This document shows, piece after piece, positions 18,030 through 28,300 of a stretch of DNA of 64,000 nucleotides; within the stretch, counting starts at the first letter, position 1; the number at the start of each line of letters is the position of its first letter. The translations under genes and the position numbers were made by a program. The stretch spans positions 503,056-567,055 of the forward strand of contig NZ_LMDU01000014.1 of NCBI RefSeq assembly GCF_001425165.1, in the 5' to 3' direction. Under the pieces are notes generated by a model that saw only the letters and a program-made list of their open reading frames with translations, did no database searches and was not told the origin of the DNA. The DNA comes from Pelomonas sp. Root405 (GTDB taxonomy: Bacteria; Pseudomonadota; Gammaproteobacteria; Burkholderiales; Burkholderiaceae_C).

Positions 18030-18625
18030 GTTGGGTACCCTCCTAGGCGACCCACTTTGGAGCACACCGTCGCACGACCGGCTTCGTTGATATCGATTCG
18101 CAATTCGACGCCCGTGCGCCGGCCCTTGACCGAGATTTGAACGTCCTTCTCAGCTTGAAGGCGGTTGGCGCGATTGAAGCCCATGACCTCGTGTGCCGGG
18201 CCCCAATTTGTTGCCCTGGCCGAAAATTCAACACCGTCGGCATAAGGCACCTGGAACAGGCGTAGCAGTTTGGATCCTCCCGCCGCGGCGGTGCAAATCT
18301 GAGAAGGAGGGTTGTAGCACTTGCAATTTGGAACGTTCGCCTGCGTAACTACCGCAATGCAACTCAATTGTTTGCTGGCGCCGTTTTCCATATGAACGCT
18401 CACGGCCCTGGCAATGACATTGGTTTCCGCCTTGGCAAATGCGATGATATTACTCACCTCGCCCGCTACGGCCACGACGCGTCGCCGCTCTATAAAATCG
18501 GCCATCGACGGTAGCGCTACTGCGGCAAGAATTCCAACAATTGCCACGCCAATCAATAATTCAACCAATCCGACTCCGGTTGACCGGCCCGCAAGACTAG
18601 GTGCGCGAAATAACTTCATGATCAT
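18020..18625 (-). CDS. fimT: FimT/GspH-like minor pilin
   Basis: This 201-residue pseudopilin has the N-terminus [33 protein letters not shown], then a GspH/FimT beta domain with several cysteines ([20 protein letters not shown]). The ATG at 18625 overlaps the pilE stop (ATGA) and was preferred over a TTG three codons upstream. FimT-type minor pilins take part in pilus assembly and, in some species, DNA binding during uptake. Confidence 0.8.
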   Translation of the reverse strand: MIMKLFRAPSLAGRSTGVGLVELLIGVAIVGILAAVALPSMADFIERRRVVAVAGEVSNIIAFAKAETNVIARAVSVHMENGASKQLSCIAVVTQANVPNCKCYNPPSQICTAAAGGSKLLRLFQVPYADGVEFSARATNWGPAHEVMGFNRANRLQAEKDVQISVKGRRTGVELRIDINEAGRATVCSKVGRLGGYPTCV

Positions 18626-19080
18626 CGCGGCCAACAGTCAGTTGAACTCACATTCCCGCCGGAGTCGGCAGCGACATATGTCATCGTCGCGCCATCAACC
18701 TGCACGCCAAGTGACGCACATTTCGCGTCATGTCTTTGGGGGCTCGTGCTCAACACAGCTGCCGTTGCGACGTACCCTGTGGTCAAACTGGCCGGGTTCC
18801 CAACGCCGGTAATCGTGACGTCATAGTGCCTGGAGATTGTGCTGGCCGTGATGCCCAGGGCTGTCAACGTGTCTGCATAGGCGCTTTGGTTGGCTCGGTA
18901 GCGCTCTTGCGCCTGCACCACGGCCGAAAGTAGCGTGGCGGCATCCGCGCGCCGGCTGCGTTGCACATGTGAGGTGTATGCCGGATAAGCGATGGCCGCC
19001 AAGATGCCGACGATGGCAACGACGACCATCAGTTCGATCAGGGTAAAACCGCGGTATCGCTGGAGTCGAACAAGGGACAT
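18622..19080 (-). CDS. pilE: PilE-like type IV pilin
   Basis: This pilin, about 152 residues, has the class IVa leader and helix [42 protein letters not shown]-terminal disulfide-loop pair spans KCAS ... TDCWPR. The start could be the ATG at 19080 (leader of 11, typical) or the ATG at 19101 (leader of 18). It has the PilE minor-pilin look, with [20 protein letters not shown] after the helix. It sits second in the operon, coupled to fimT. Confidence 0.85.
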   Translation of the reverse strand: MSLVRLQRYRGFTLIELMVVVAIVGILAAIAYPAYTSHVQRSRRADAATLLSAVVQAQERYRANQSAYADTLTALGITASTISRHYDVTITGVGNPASLTTGYVATAAVLSTSPQRHDAKCASLGVQVDGATMTYVAADSGGNVSSTDCWPR

Positions 19081-19178
19081 TGACGGATTCTCGGCAGTCA
19101 TCTGTTCCAACTCGTAAGCGCATGGCCGCTCATCGGAGTGAAGCTACCGCTTGTCGGCAGACACCATAAATGAGGGAC

Positions 19179-19724
19179 TCAACACTTGGCGACGCTACCG
19201 AGTTTGGCGCCGACCGAGCACGTCCGGATCCGACCTGTGATGGCCACCACTTGGCGAAGGGCTGGCCCCTGGTCCAAGCGCAGTTCGATGCTGCCAGTCT
19301 GCGTGACCAAGCCCTGGCGGTACTGGAATTCCAGCGTCTCGGCATTGCTGCTGATGCGCACGGGCTGGTTGGCAGCCAGCCATTCAGCCTTGATGATCTC
19401 GCTATCGGGGTTCTTGCAGACGGCCTTGCCGCCAGCACAGTCGCAGTCGTCCTTTGCGCCGGTGTGCAGCACATAACAGGCGTTGGCACCCTTGCCGCTG
19501 ACGCGGAAGAAGACGGAGTTGCCGGTACGCGCCACCTCGCTGCGCGCGAGACGCAGATCGGCGCCGAGGGCTTGGGCGCTGGCTCGCAGCTTTTGCTCCT
19601 GCTGCAGCTTGCCCAGGGCGGGTATCGCTTGGCCGAGCAGCGTGGCGCAGATGCCAACGCCGACGCAGAGTTCGACGAGGGTGAAGCCACGGCTGTTGCG
19701 ACGGTTGTTGGCGGTGCGGTTCAT
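19179..19724 (-). CDS. GspH/FimT-like minor pilin, first gene of the cluster
   Basis: This 181-residue pseudopilin has the N-terminus SRGFTLVELCVGVGICATLLGQAIPALGKL and a FimT/GspH-type domain (ASAQALGADLRLARSEVARTGNSVFFRV). Internal cysteines around AKDDCDCAGGKAVC are notable. It is the first gene of the six-pilin cluster and is about 100 bp upstream of pilE. It is a second FimT-family member besides the one at 18020-18625; the two differ strongly outside the helix, so they are not a recent duplication. Confidence 0.82.
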   Translation of the reverse strand: MNRTANNRRNSRGFTLVELCVGVGICATLLGQAIPALGKLQQEQKLRASAQALGADLRLARSEVARTGNSVFFRVSGKGANACYVLHTGAKDDCDCAGGKAVCKNPDSEIIKAEWLAANQPVRISSNAETLEFQYRQGLVTQTGSIELRLDQGPALRQVVAITGRIRTCSVGAKLGSVAKC

Positions 19725-19868
19725 GGCGCTTCCTCGGTTCGTTGTTGATGGAACGAACTTTAGGAAGCGGGTCGCTCCGCGTCTTTCACCCGAAAGGCGG
19801 AACGATGGGGGAGAGGGGTGGCCGCATCCCCCGCGGCTCCCCCTTTGGAGGGATAGGGAAACCCCGAG

Positions 19869-20312
19869 TCAGATCTCGCGGATCAGCTGACGGAACTCGT
19901 CGACATCTTCAAAGCTGCGGTAGACCGACGCGAAGCGGACGTAGGCGACCTTGTCGATGCGCTTGAGCTCGCGCATGACATGTTCTCCGACACGCGTCGA
20001 TGCGATCTCGCGTGCACCGCTGGCCAGCAGCTTTTCCTCGATGCGGTTGATGGCAGCGTCGATCTGTTCGACGCTGACAGGCCGCTTGCGCAGAGCAAGC
20101 TGCATGGAGGCGCGCAGCTTGGCCGAATCGAAATCGGCTCGTCGGCCGTCCTTCTTGACGACCGAGGGCAGGGCGATGTCGGCTCGCTCATAGGTCGTGA
20201 AGCGCTTGTCACAGGACAGGCAGCGGCGGCGCCGGCGGATGACGTCGCCCTCGTCCGACTCCCGGGTCTCGGAGACCTGGGTTTCAGTGTGAGAGCAAAA
20301 CGGGCAACGCAC
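19869..20312 (-). CDS. nrdR: NrdR, ribonucleotide reductase regulator
   Basis: This 147-residue transcriptional repressor of nrd genes has an N-terminal zinc ribbon (MRCPFC ... [13 protein letters not shown]) and an ATP-cone domain at about 49-139 ([31 protein letters not shown]). It senses ATP/dATP through the cone. It is 12 bp after glyA, the conserved glyA-nrdR pairing in betaproteobacteria, and would be co-transcribed behind the ZTP riboswitch. Confidence 0.96.
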   Translation of the reverse strand: MRCPFCSHTETQVSETRESDEGDVIRRRRRCLSCDKRFTTYERADIALPSVVKKDGRRADFDSAKLRASMQLALRKRPVSVEQIDAAINRIEEKLLASGAREIASTRVGEHVMRELKRIDKVAYVRFASVYRSFEDVDEFRQLIREI

Positions 20313-20324
20313 GGTCGAATTGGC

Positions 20325-21578
20325 TCAACCGCGGTAAACGGGGAAGGCTGCCGTCAGCGCGGCGACCTTCTCGCGTACGACCGCAAGAACGGCCTCGTCA
20401 TGCGGCTTGTCCAGTACGTCGGCGATCAGGTGTGCGGTGGCGCGCACCTGCTCCTCCTTGAAGCCGCGCGTCGTCATGGCCGGCGTGCCCAGGCGGATGC
20501 CGCTCGTCACCATCGGCTTTTGCGGATCGTTGGGGATGCCGTTCTTGTTGCAGGTCATGTGGGCGGCGCCCAGGATGGCCTCGGCTTCCTTGCCGGTAAG
20601 GTTCTTGGGACGCAGGTCAACCAGCATGACGTGGCTTTCCGTGCCACCGGACACGATGCGCAAGCCGCGCTCGATCAGCGTCTCGGCCAGCACCTTGGCG
20701 TTCTTGACGACTTGCTCCTGGTAGGCCTTGAACTCCGGCGTAAGCGCTTCCTTGAAAGCTACGGCCTTGCCGGCGATGACATGCATCAGCGGGCCGCCCT
20801 GGATGCCGGGGAAGATCGCCGAGTTGATTTTCTTGGCGATGTCTTCGCGGTTCGTCAGGATGATGCCGCCACGCGGGCCGCGCAGGCTCTTGTGCGTCGT
20901 GGACGTCACCACGTCGGCATGCGGCAGGGGGTTCGGATAGACGCCAGCGGCGATCAGGCCGGCGTAGTGCGCCATGTCGACCATGAAATAGGCGCCGATC
21001 TCCTTGGCAATGCGACCAAAGCGCTCGAAGTCGATGCGCAGCGAGTAAGCCGATGCCCCGGCAATGATGAGCTTGGGCTTCTTCTCGCGGGCCAGGGCTT
21101 CCATGGCGTCGTAGTCAATGGCTTCGTTCGCGTCCAGGCCATAGCTGACGACGTTGAACCACTTGCCACTCATGTTCAGTGCCATGCCGTGGGTCAGGTG
21201 GCCGCCTTCGGCCAGGCTCATGCCCATGATGGTGTCGCCGGGTTGCAGCAGGGCGAAGAACACGCCCTGGTTGGCCTGTGAACCGGAGTTGGCCTGCACG
21301 TTGGCGAACTCGGCGCCGAAGAGTTGCTTCAAGCGGTCGATGGCCAGTTGCTCGACGACATCGACGTACTCGCAGCCGCCGTAGTAACGCTTGCCCGGAT
21401 AGCCTTCGGCATATTTGTTCGTCAGCTGACTGCCTTGGGCCTGCATGACGGCCGGAGACGTGTAGTTCTCGCTGGCGATCAGCTCGATGTGGTCTTCCTG
21501 GCGGCGGTTCTCGTTTTGGACGGCGGTCCAAAGTTCTGGGTCAACCAGGGCGAGGGTGGAGGTGTTGCGGTCAAACAT
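20325..21578 (-). CDS. glyA: GlyA, serine hydroxymethyltransferase
   Basis: This 417-residue PLP enzyme interconverts serine and glycine while loading one-carbon units on tetrahydrofolate. The PLP-lysine motif [15 protein letters not shown] and the start [17 protein letters not shown] are typical. The open frame extends 36 codons upstream of this ATG, but that stretch is the 5' leader holding the riboswitch, so it is not coding. Its leader carries a ZTP riboswitch, linking expression to folate and purine status. Confidence 0.96.
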   Translation of the reverse strand: MFDRNTSTLALVDPELWTAVQNENRRQEDHIELIASENYTSPAVMQAQGSQLTNKYAEGYPGKRYYGGCEYVDVVEQLAIDRLKQLFGAEFANVQANSGSQANQGVFFALLQPGDTIMGMSLAEGGHLTHGMALNMSGKWFNVVSYGLDANEAIDYDAMEALAREKKPKLIIAGASAYSLRIDFERFGRIAKEIGAYFMVDMAHYAGLIAAGVYPNPLPHADVVTSTTHKSLRGPRGGIILTNREDIAKKINSAIFPGIQGGPLMHVIAGKAVAFKEALTPEFKAYQEQVVKNAKVLAETLIERGLRIVSGGTESHVMLVDLRPKNLTGKEAEAILGAAHMTCNKNGIPNDPQKPMVTSGIRLGTPAMTTRGFKEEQVRATAHLIADVLDKPHDEAVLAVVREKVAALTAAFPVYRG

Positions 21579-21641
21579 GGCTGGTGTTCCGAAGGTCAGG
21601 CGGTGAATCCCTGGCGCTCTACGAGCTGGCGTGAGGTCAAG

Positions 21642-21750
21642 GCTGCCCAGGCGAACGGCTGATAGCGGTGATGGCAACCGCCTCACGCTCCCCGGTGGTG
21701 TCCCACCTCGGGGCAGCTCGTGCCCTTGATCGCCAGTCGCGTGAGCGCTC
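21642..21750 (-). promoter_or_regulatory. ZTP (pfl) riboswitch upstream of glyA
   Basis: Read on the minus strand, the glyA leader contains the two conserved parts of the pfl/ZTP aptamer. The 5' part is CGCGACTGGCG, then GAGGTGGGACACCACCGGGG, a stem-loop of the expected shape. About 40 nt further on comes the 3' part GCCGTTCGCCTGGGCA, with the near-invariant CGCCTGGGCA. This class binds ZTP/ZMP and turns on glyA, purH and folate genes when one-carbon supply is low. About 60 nt separate it from the ATG with no obvious U-tract terminator, so translational control seems more likely than termination. Confidence 0.9.
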
Positions 21751-21758
21751 AGTGTAGT

Positions 21759-22607
21759 TCAGCGCAGCAGGGCAACCTGCTCTGAATCGCCACCCGTGGG
21801 TGCCGATGCGGCTTCCCGCAGCGGCGGGCGCGCGATGGTGTTGGTTGGCACGCTGCGGCCGGAAGCGACAGCACGGAGCAGATCGTGCTCGGCCAGCACG
21901 CGCGCCGTGTAGCCGGTCTCCTCCAGGTTTGCGCCACCGACGTAATAGCGGAGGCCTTCTTCAAGGCTGCCGGCGCGTTGGATGCATTCCTTCAAGACCT
22001 GCACGCCGACGCGCAGGTTCGTCACCGGGTCAAACGCCGCCAGCGTGCCGCCGAAAGCTTCGTACTTGTCATCGTGAACGCGGGTCATGACCTGCATCAG
22101 GCCCTGGGCGCCGACCGGGCTCTGCGCAAAAGGATTGAACCGCGATTCGATGGCCATGATGGCCAGGATCAGCGTCGGCTCGACCTTGGCGCGTTGGCCG
22201 ACAGCCCAGGCCTCCTGCACAAGGCGGCTGAGCGGCTCGGGCGCCACGCTGTAGCGGCGGGCAAGCCAATGGGCCACTGCCGACTGTTGGCGGCTGAGAT
22301 CCCGCGGATCGGTCGCGGTGGCGCGCGCGATGGCGTCGGGCTCGGCAGCCGCAAGCAAGGTATTGCCTTCGGCCTCCGCGCGCGCCTCGTGGCGGGCGTT
22401 GAGCCAACCCAGCGTGGCGGACTCGAGCTTTTCACGCAGACCTGCCTGGCTTGAAAACACCAGCAGCACGGCCACCACCGCCAAGCCGACGAGGGCAAGC
22501 GTGTTGTGGCTGACCACGAGCAGACCGTTGCCGATGTCCTTGACGAACAGCGACACCGACAGGTGCGTATGGCGAGCCAGGCTCATCAAGTCTTGACGTG
22601 TCGTCAT
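21759..22607 (-). CDS. Membrane-anchored soluble lytic transglycosylase-like protein
   Basis: This 282-residue protein has one hydrophobic segment (about residues 38-53, ALVGLAVVAVLLVF) that would anchor it in the inner membrane. It then has an SLT domain (about 140-240) with the catalytic Glu in LILAIMAIESRFNPFAQ and the GAQGLMQVM motif. It should cleave peptidoglycan glycan strands to 1,6-anhydro ends. The C-terminal tail is Pro/Ala-rich. It reads away from ubiD; its stop is just upstream of the riboswitch. Confidence 0.87.
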   Translation of the reverse strand: MTTRQDLMSLARHTHLSVSLFVKDIGNGLLVVSHNTLALVGLAVVAVLLVFSSQAGLREKLESATLGWLNARHEARAEAEGNTLLAAAEPDAIARATATDPRDLSRQQSAVAHWLARRYSVAPEPLSRLVQEAWAVGQRAKVEPTLILAIMAIESRFNPFAQSPVGAQGLMQVMTRVHDDKYEAFGGTLAAFDPVTNLRVGVQVLKECIQRAGSLEEGLRYYVGGANLEETGYTARVLAEHDLLRAVASGRSVPTNTIARPPLREAASAPTGGDSEQVALLR

Positions 22608-22624
22608 TCGACTCCTTGAATCGC

Positions 22625-22671
22625 CGCCGCACCTCGCCGCCGTCGTCGTAGAACGGTGGCGAGATGCGGCG
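22625..22671. repeat. Near-perfect inverted repeat between the transglycosylase and ubiD genes
   Basis: Arms CGCCGCACCTCGCC (22625-22638) and GGCGAGATGCGGCG (22658-22671) are complementary at 13 of 14 positions around a 19-nt loop. The repeat lies in the 5' region of the transglycosylase gene, in a roughly 220-bp divergent intergenic region with no gene. It could form a stable hairpin in the leader of the - strand transcript. No T-run follows on either side, so it is not a canonical terminator. Confidence 0.45.
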
Positions 22672-22828
22672 ACAGTGATAATTTCCCGACCGAAAGCGCT
22701 GGTCTGCGGCGCTGCTACGCCAAGATGACCTGGCCGGTTGGGCTCTAGTACAAACCCGAAGCGACGGATTTTATGGGCCTAAGATAACCCGTCAAGGCCG
22801 TTTGCCGTCTTCTAAACTACTTTTGGTT

Positions 22829-24388
22829 ATGAAATACAGCGACTTGAGGGACTTCATCGCAGGCCTGGAAGGCCTGGGGGAACTCAAACGCGTGCGTGAA
22901 AAAGTCTCGCCGGTCCTGGAGATGACGGCCCTCAGCGACCGTGTGTTGCGAGCCGGCGGTCCGGCCTTGCTTTTCGAGGCGCCGACAGGGCACTCGACCC
23001 CTGCCTTGACCAATCTTTTCGGGACAACGCGTCGCGTCGCACTCGGCATGGGCGCTGACTCTCTGGCCGATTTGCGTGATGTCGGCCGGGTGCTGGCCAG
23101 CCTCAAGGAACCCGACCCGCCCAAGAGTTTGAAAGACGCCGGCAAGCTGCTGCAAATGGTCAAGGCTTTGTGGGACATGAAGCCGGCGGTACAGCGTCGG
23201 GCGGCCTGCCAAGAGGAGGTGTTTGAAGGCTCCGACATTGACCTCAACCGCTTGCCCATCCAGACCTGTTGGCCGGACGACGCAGCCCCCCTGATCACGT
23301 GGGGTCTCGTCATCACCCGCGGGCCGAATCGCACTCGCCAGAACCTTGGCATCTACCGCCAGCAGTTGATCGGGCCTCGCCAAGTCATCATGCGCTGGCT
23401 CGCGCACCGTGGTGGTGCGCTGGACTTTCGCGACCATGCGCTGGCCCATCCCGGCGAGCCGTTTCCCATCGCCGTGGCTCTCGGCGCGGACCCTGCAACC
23501 ATTCTTGGCGCCGTCACGCCGGTGCCCGACAGCCTGTCGGAGTACCAGTTCGCCGGGCTGCTGCGCGGCTCCCGAACGGAACTGGTCAACACAGGCGTCG
23601 GCAAAGGCCCGCCGTTGCAAGCGCCCGCGTCGGCGGAGATCGTCCTGGAGGGCCATATCCCGCCCGCCTCCGCGGGGTACACAGGCTTGAGCGAGCGAGG
23701 CGTGCCGCTCAAGGAAAAGGGCGGCTATCTGCACGCGCTGGAGGGGCCATTTGGCGACCACACGGGCTACTACAACGAGCAGGACTGGTTCCCGGTCTTT
23801 GAGATCACGCGCCAGACCCAGCGCAGCAACCCGATTTACCACTCGACCTACACCGGCAAGCCGCCGGATGAGCCCGCTATTCTTGGTGTCGCGCTCAACG
23901 AAGTTTTCGTCCCCATCCTGCAGAAGCAGTTCCCGGAGATCGTCGACTTCTACCTGCCACCCGAGGGCTGCAGCTATCGCATGGCCGTCGTCTCCATCAA
24001 GAAGGCCTATCCCGGCCATGCCAAGCGGCTGATGTTCGGTATCTGGAGCTTCCTGCGCCAGTTCATGTACACCAAGTTCATCGTCATCGTCGACGACGAC
24101 ATCGACACGCGCAACTGGCAGGAAGTGATCTGGGCCATCACGACGCGGATGGACCCGGTACGCGACACCACGCTGGTCGACAACACGCCCATCGACTACC
24201 TCGACTTCGCCTCGCCCATCAGCGGCCTGGGCGGCAAGATGGGCCTCGACGCCACCAACAAGTGGCCCGGCGAAACCAGCCGTGAATGGGGGCGCGGTAT
24301 CAGCCTGCCACCTGAGGTCACGGCCCGGGCTGAAGCGCTATTCGGGCAACTCTTCTTGAACCCGGCTGCGGGCTCGCCTACTGTTTGA
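22829..24388 (+). CDS. ubiD: UbiD, 4-hydroxy-3-polyprenylbenzoate decarboxylase
   Basis: This 519-residue prenylated-FMN-dependent decarboxylase of ubiquinone synthesis starts at [21 protein letters not shown], the standard UbiD opening. Family signatures include [32 protein letters not shown] and IDYLDFASP. Length matches E. coli UbiD (497) with a small C-terminal extension. The ATG at 22829 has no strong Shine-Dalgarno, but the start matches the family. The cofactor synthase UbiX is not in the window. Confidence 0.95.
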   Translation: MKYSDLRDFIAGLEGLGELKRVREKVSPVLEMTALSDRVLRAGGPALLFEAPTGHSTPALTNLFGTTRRVALGMGADSLADLRDVGRVLASLKEPDPPKSLKDAGKLLQMVKALWDMKPAVQRRAACQEEVFEGSDIDLNRLPIQTCWPDDAAPLITWGLVITRGPNRTRQNLGIYRQQLIGPRQVIMRWLAHRGGALDFRDHALAHPGEPFPIAVALGADPATILGAVTPVPDSLSEYQFAGLLRGSRTELVNTGVGKGPPLQAPASAEIVLEGHIPPASAGYTGLSERGVPLKEKGGYLHALEGPFGDHTGYYNEQDWFPVFEITRQTQRSNPIYHSTYTGKPPDEPAILGVALNEVFVPILQKQFPEIVDFYLPPEGCSYRMAVVSIKKAYPGHAKRLMFGIWSFLRQFMYTKFIVIVDDDIDTRNWQEVIWAITTRMDPVRDTTLVDNTPIDYLDFASPISGLGGKMGLDATNKWPGETSREWGRGISLPPEVTARAEALFGQLFLNPAAGSPTV

Positions 24389-24480
24389 CTGCCTTTTGAG
24401 GCAAAACCTCTGGCGCAATCTTTGCGCGCCAGGAGCCCTTCGGCAGATTGCCGTCGAGCCCCAAGGTGGCATAGCCACCC

Positions 24481-24514
24481 AACCCCGCCCGGCCTTCAAG
24501 CCCGGCGGGGTTTC
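24481..24514. terminator. Bidirectional intrinsic terminator between ubiD and the ydcF-like gene
   Basis: CCCCGCCCGGC and GCCCGGCGGGG form a GC-rich hairpin with a CTTCAA loop, flanked by AA on the left and TTT on the right. It lies in the gap between the convergent ubiD and ydcF-like genes and can serve both. A smaller GGTGGC/GCCACC hairpin lies just upstream. Confidence 0.75.
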
Positions 24515-24529
24515 TACTTTCCGGTGGGC

Positions 24530-25342
24530 TTAGCGCCCTGCCCACCAAGCCAGCGTTTCATAGACGACATAGCGCACCCGCGCAAAGCCCTCGACCGACG
24601 GGCACCAGTCGTCAAAGCTGCTCAGCGCGTCGTCCCTCAAGCCGACGGGGGCCGGCAGCACGTGCAGACCGAGCGGGGCCGCCTCCGCCTGGAAGGCGCG
24701 CAAAGCGCGGCGCATGTGCGCGTCGTGTGTGACGAGGATGACCTGCTTCACGCCGGCCTTCGCCAGCAGCGGCAGTGTCTGGGTGGCGTTCTCGCGCGTG
24801 TCCCTTGAACTGGCTTCGGCCCAACGCAGCGGCAGGCCGTGGTTTTCCGCGGCCACACGGGCGACGATGTCGGCCTCGGGCTGGCGCAATTCGGTCGCTG
24901 TCCAGCCGATGCCACCCGAAAACGCGAGCGGCCAGCCGCTGCGCCGCGCCAGCCATACGCCATAGGCGAGGCGCTCGGCCGTGATGCGAGTGGGCGCACC
25001 GGCGCCGAATTCCGGCACGTGGCGCCTGACCCCACCGCCCAGCACCAGCACCGCGCCATCCGTGTGGCCGCGCAAGGCATCGGCCTGGCCGGGGCTCAGC
25101 AGCGCCGGCTGGCCGGCGGCCCGGCTCAGCAGCTCGCCGGCCGCCTCGGTGCCCGACAGCCACACCCCGGCAAGCGCAAGAATCAGCAAGAGCCCACCAA
25201 AGCGCCGGCCGCGCCGGAGCCGCCAGGCGCCCCAGACGGCCAGCAGCAGCATGGGTGCCGGGGGCAGGGCGGCCGCCAGCAGCAAGGTCTTCAGGCCGGA
25301 ATAGTCAAGGGCGAGGCTCACCGCCGGCATCATCGCCCACAT
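24530..25342 (-). CDS. YdcF/ElyC-family DUF218 membrane protein
   Basis: This roughly 270-residue protein has two N-terminal membrane helices (about 15-35 and 45-62) and a DUF218 domain (about 85-265). The domain shows GAVLVLGGGVRRHVPEF, RITAERLAYGVWLARRSG, ASSRDTRENA and QVILVTHDAHMRRA. DUF218 proteins such as ElyC and YdcF are linked to envelope homeostasis; no enzymatic activity is settled. The start is placed at the ATG at 25342, with ATGs at 25333 and 25330 as alternatives. The open frame continues far upstream but would overlap the divergent DUF748 gene. Confidence 0.8.
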   Translation of the reverse strand: MWAMMPAVSLALDYSGLKTLLLAAALPPAPMLLLAVWGAWRLRRGRRFGGLLLILALAGVWLSGTEAAGELLSRAAGQPALLSPGQADALRGHTDGAVLVLGGGVRRHVPEFGAGAPTRITAERLAYGVWLARRSGWPLAFSGGIGWTATELRQPEADIVARVAAENHGLPLRWAEASSRDTRENATQTLPLLAKAGVKQVILVTHDAHMRRALRAFQAEAAPLGLHVLPAPVGLRDDALSSFDDWCPSVEGFARVRYVVYETLAWWAGR

Positions 25343-25358
25343 CAATAATGCGTCCGCC

Positions 25359-28300
25359 GTGAAGACAGCTCCCCGTTCCCCTGTTCGCATCGCCCTCTGG
25401 ACCCTGGTCGCCCTGTCGGCCCTGGTCTCGCTGCTGTTGGTGTTCGTGACCCTGGCACTGCCCGGCTGGATCGCCAGCCGCGGGGTGACGCTGGCCACCG
25501 AGACGCTCGGGCGGCCGGTGCACATCAAGCAGGCGCATTTCCAACCCTGGCGGCTGGCGGTCGTCATCGACGACCTGCGCATCGATGGTCAGGCACCCAG
25601 CCAGCCGCCCCTGTTCACGCTGGCCAAGCTCGACGCCGCTCTATCGCTTCGCTCGCTGCTGCGCGGCAGCCTTGTCGTCGAATCACTGGCGCTGACCCAG
25701 CCTGTGCTGCGCCTGGCCCGTGTTGCCGAAGGTCGTTATGACATCGACGACCTGATCCAGCGCTTTGCCGCAAAGCCTGGCGTCCCCGACGGGGATCCGG
25801 TTGAGTTCGCCGTCTACAACGTCGAGCTGACCGATGGGCGCGTCTTCTTCGACGACCGTCCGGTGCAGCGCAAGCATGAACTGGCTGCCCTGCAACTGGC
25901 CCTGCCTTTCGTGTCGACGCTTGAATCGGACGTCAAGGTCACCGTGCAGCCGCATCTGAGCGGCAGGCTTGACGGCGTCGCCTTCGACAGCCGCGCCGAG
26001 GCGCTGCCCTTTGCCGATGACGTCAGCGCGCGGCTGTCGTTCAAGCTGGCCGGCCTCGACCTCGCGCCGCTGGGCGCCTATGTGCCGACCAGCCTGCCGC
26101 TGCGCCTTTCCACCGGCCAACTCGACGTCGACCTGGCTGTGGACTTCGCCGAGCAGGCCAAGGGCCCGCCGGGCGTCAAGCTCAGCGGCCAGGTTCAACT
26201 GCGCGACCTGGCGCTGACCCAGCCGAATGGTCAGCCGATGCTCGGCTTCAAGCGGCTGAGCCTGCCGCTGGTCGACGTGCAGCCCTTCAAGCGCCGGATG
26301 GGCCTGGGGGAAATCCTGCTGGAGTCGCCCAGCGCCACGTTGAGGCCGCTCGCTTCCAACAAGCCGGCGGGCAAACCCAGCGTCGCTCCAGCGCCGAGCG
26401 CCACGCAGCCCTGGCAATTCAGTTTGACCGGCCTGCAGGTCAGCGACGGCCGCTTCACCGTCCGGGATCTGACTCTCAACGCCATCCAGCTCAAACTTGG
26501 CGGGGCCGCCTGGCCATTGAAGGCGCCAGCACAGCTCGACGGCAGCCTGCGCCTGGACGATGCGACGCTGACAACGCAGGTCAAGCTGTCGCCCGAGTTA
26601 CTGCAGGCTGACGCCGAACTTGTCGACCTGGCCGCCGAACGCCTGGCTGCCTGGCTACCCTTGCCAGCCGGCGCGCGGCTGGCGGCCGGCGTGTCCACCA
26701 AGGCCAATTTCAGTGTGATGAACCCGCTGGCCGATGGCGCGGCCGATCGGGCCCAGTTGACGCTCACCGAGACGCAGATCAGCAATGCCCGCCTCAGCCT
26801 GCCCGGTGCGCCGCGGCTGTTGACGCTGGCTTTGGCTCGGCTTGACAAGGCCAGCGTCGAGCCCGCGACCCGGACCGTCAGCCTCGGCGCGCTGACGTTG
26901 GACGCTCCCCGTGCCCAACTTGCGCGTGGCGCCGATGGCCAGCTGAACATCGCAGCGCTGCTGCCGCCCGACAGTGCGGCGTCCGCGCCTGCGCCCGTGG
27001 CGAACCCCGCCTGGAAACTGCGGCTCGCCGCGCTCAACGTCGAGCGCGGCGCGGTCCGCTGGCACGACGCCGCGGTGCAAGGCGGCGTGGCGCCGGTGGC
27101 GCTGGCCATCGAGCCCCTGCGCCTGCAAACCACTGCGCTGACCTGGCCCGCCGCAGCGCCGGTGCAGGCCCAACTGGCGGCCCAGCTCGTGGCCGTCGGC
27201 CCCAACGACCAGCCCATCGCCGACAGCGCCGGCAGCCTCCAATGGAGTGGCCGCGTCGGCCTGTCGCCCCTGTCAGTCATCGGCAGCGTGCAGGCCGCAG
27301 CTTTGCCGGTCCATCTGCTCAACGCCTACCTCGACCCTGCCTGGGGCCTGCAGCTGCAGCGCGCCGAGCTGGGGCTGAAGGCTGACTTCAACGCGAGCCA
27401 GCAGGCGGGCGGCGGCTGGCAGACGGATCTGGGTGGCGATGTACGCGTCGGGCCGCTGGCGCTGCTGCAGGCCCGCGTCGTCGATGGCCAGCGCGTCATC
27501 GGTGAAGACCTGATGAGCTGGCAATCCCTGCAGCTTGACGGCGTCAAGCTGGCCTTGGCGCCCGGCGCGCCGCTGCGGCTGGCCGTCAAGGACGCCCAGC
27601 TCGACGACGCTTATGCCCGCCTCATCGTCAACGAGCAGGGCCGCTTCAACCTGCGTGACATCGGCCCCGCCGAGGCCGCGGCGGCCTCGGCTGCCGCTTC
27701 AGCGGCTTCGGCCGCCGCCATCGCCAAGGCGCCGCAGCCTGAGATCGCGGTCGAGCGCATCCGCGTCAACCGCGGTCTGGTCGATTTCAATGACCGCTTC
27801 GTGCGCCCCAACTACAGCGCGCGGCTGTCCGAACTGCATGGTTCGCTCGGCGCCTTCTCATCCACCAGCCCCCTGATGGCGCCATTGACGGTGCGCGGCA
27901 AGGTCGCCGGCACCGGCGTGCTGGAGATCGACGGCCAGCTCAAGCCGGGCTCACCGCCGGCCATGGACGTGGCCGCCAACGCGACCGACATCGAGCTGGC
28001 GCCGCTGTCGCCCTATGCCGCCAAATACATCGGCTATGTGATCGAGCGCGGCAAGCTGTCGACCAAGCTGCGCTACAAGGTCGAGCCGGGCGGTCAGCTG
28101 GTTGCCAGCAACCAGATCATCCTCAACCAGCTCAGCCTGGGCGAGCGCGTCGACAGCCCCGACGCGACGACGCTGCCGGTGCGCTTCGCCGTGGCGCTCT
28201 TGAAGGACAGCAATGGCGTCATCGACGTCGACCTGCCCGTCAGCGGCTCGCTGAACGACCCCGAGTTCAGCGTCGGCGGACTGGTGTGGAAGCTGGTCCT

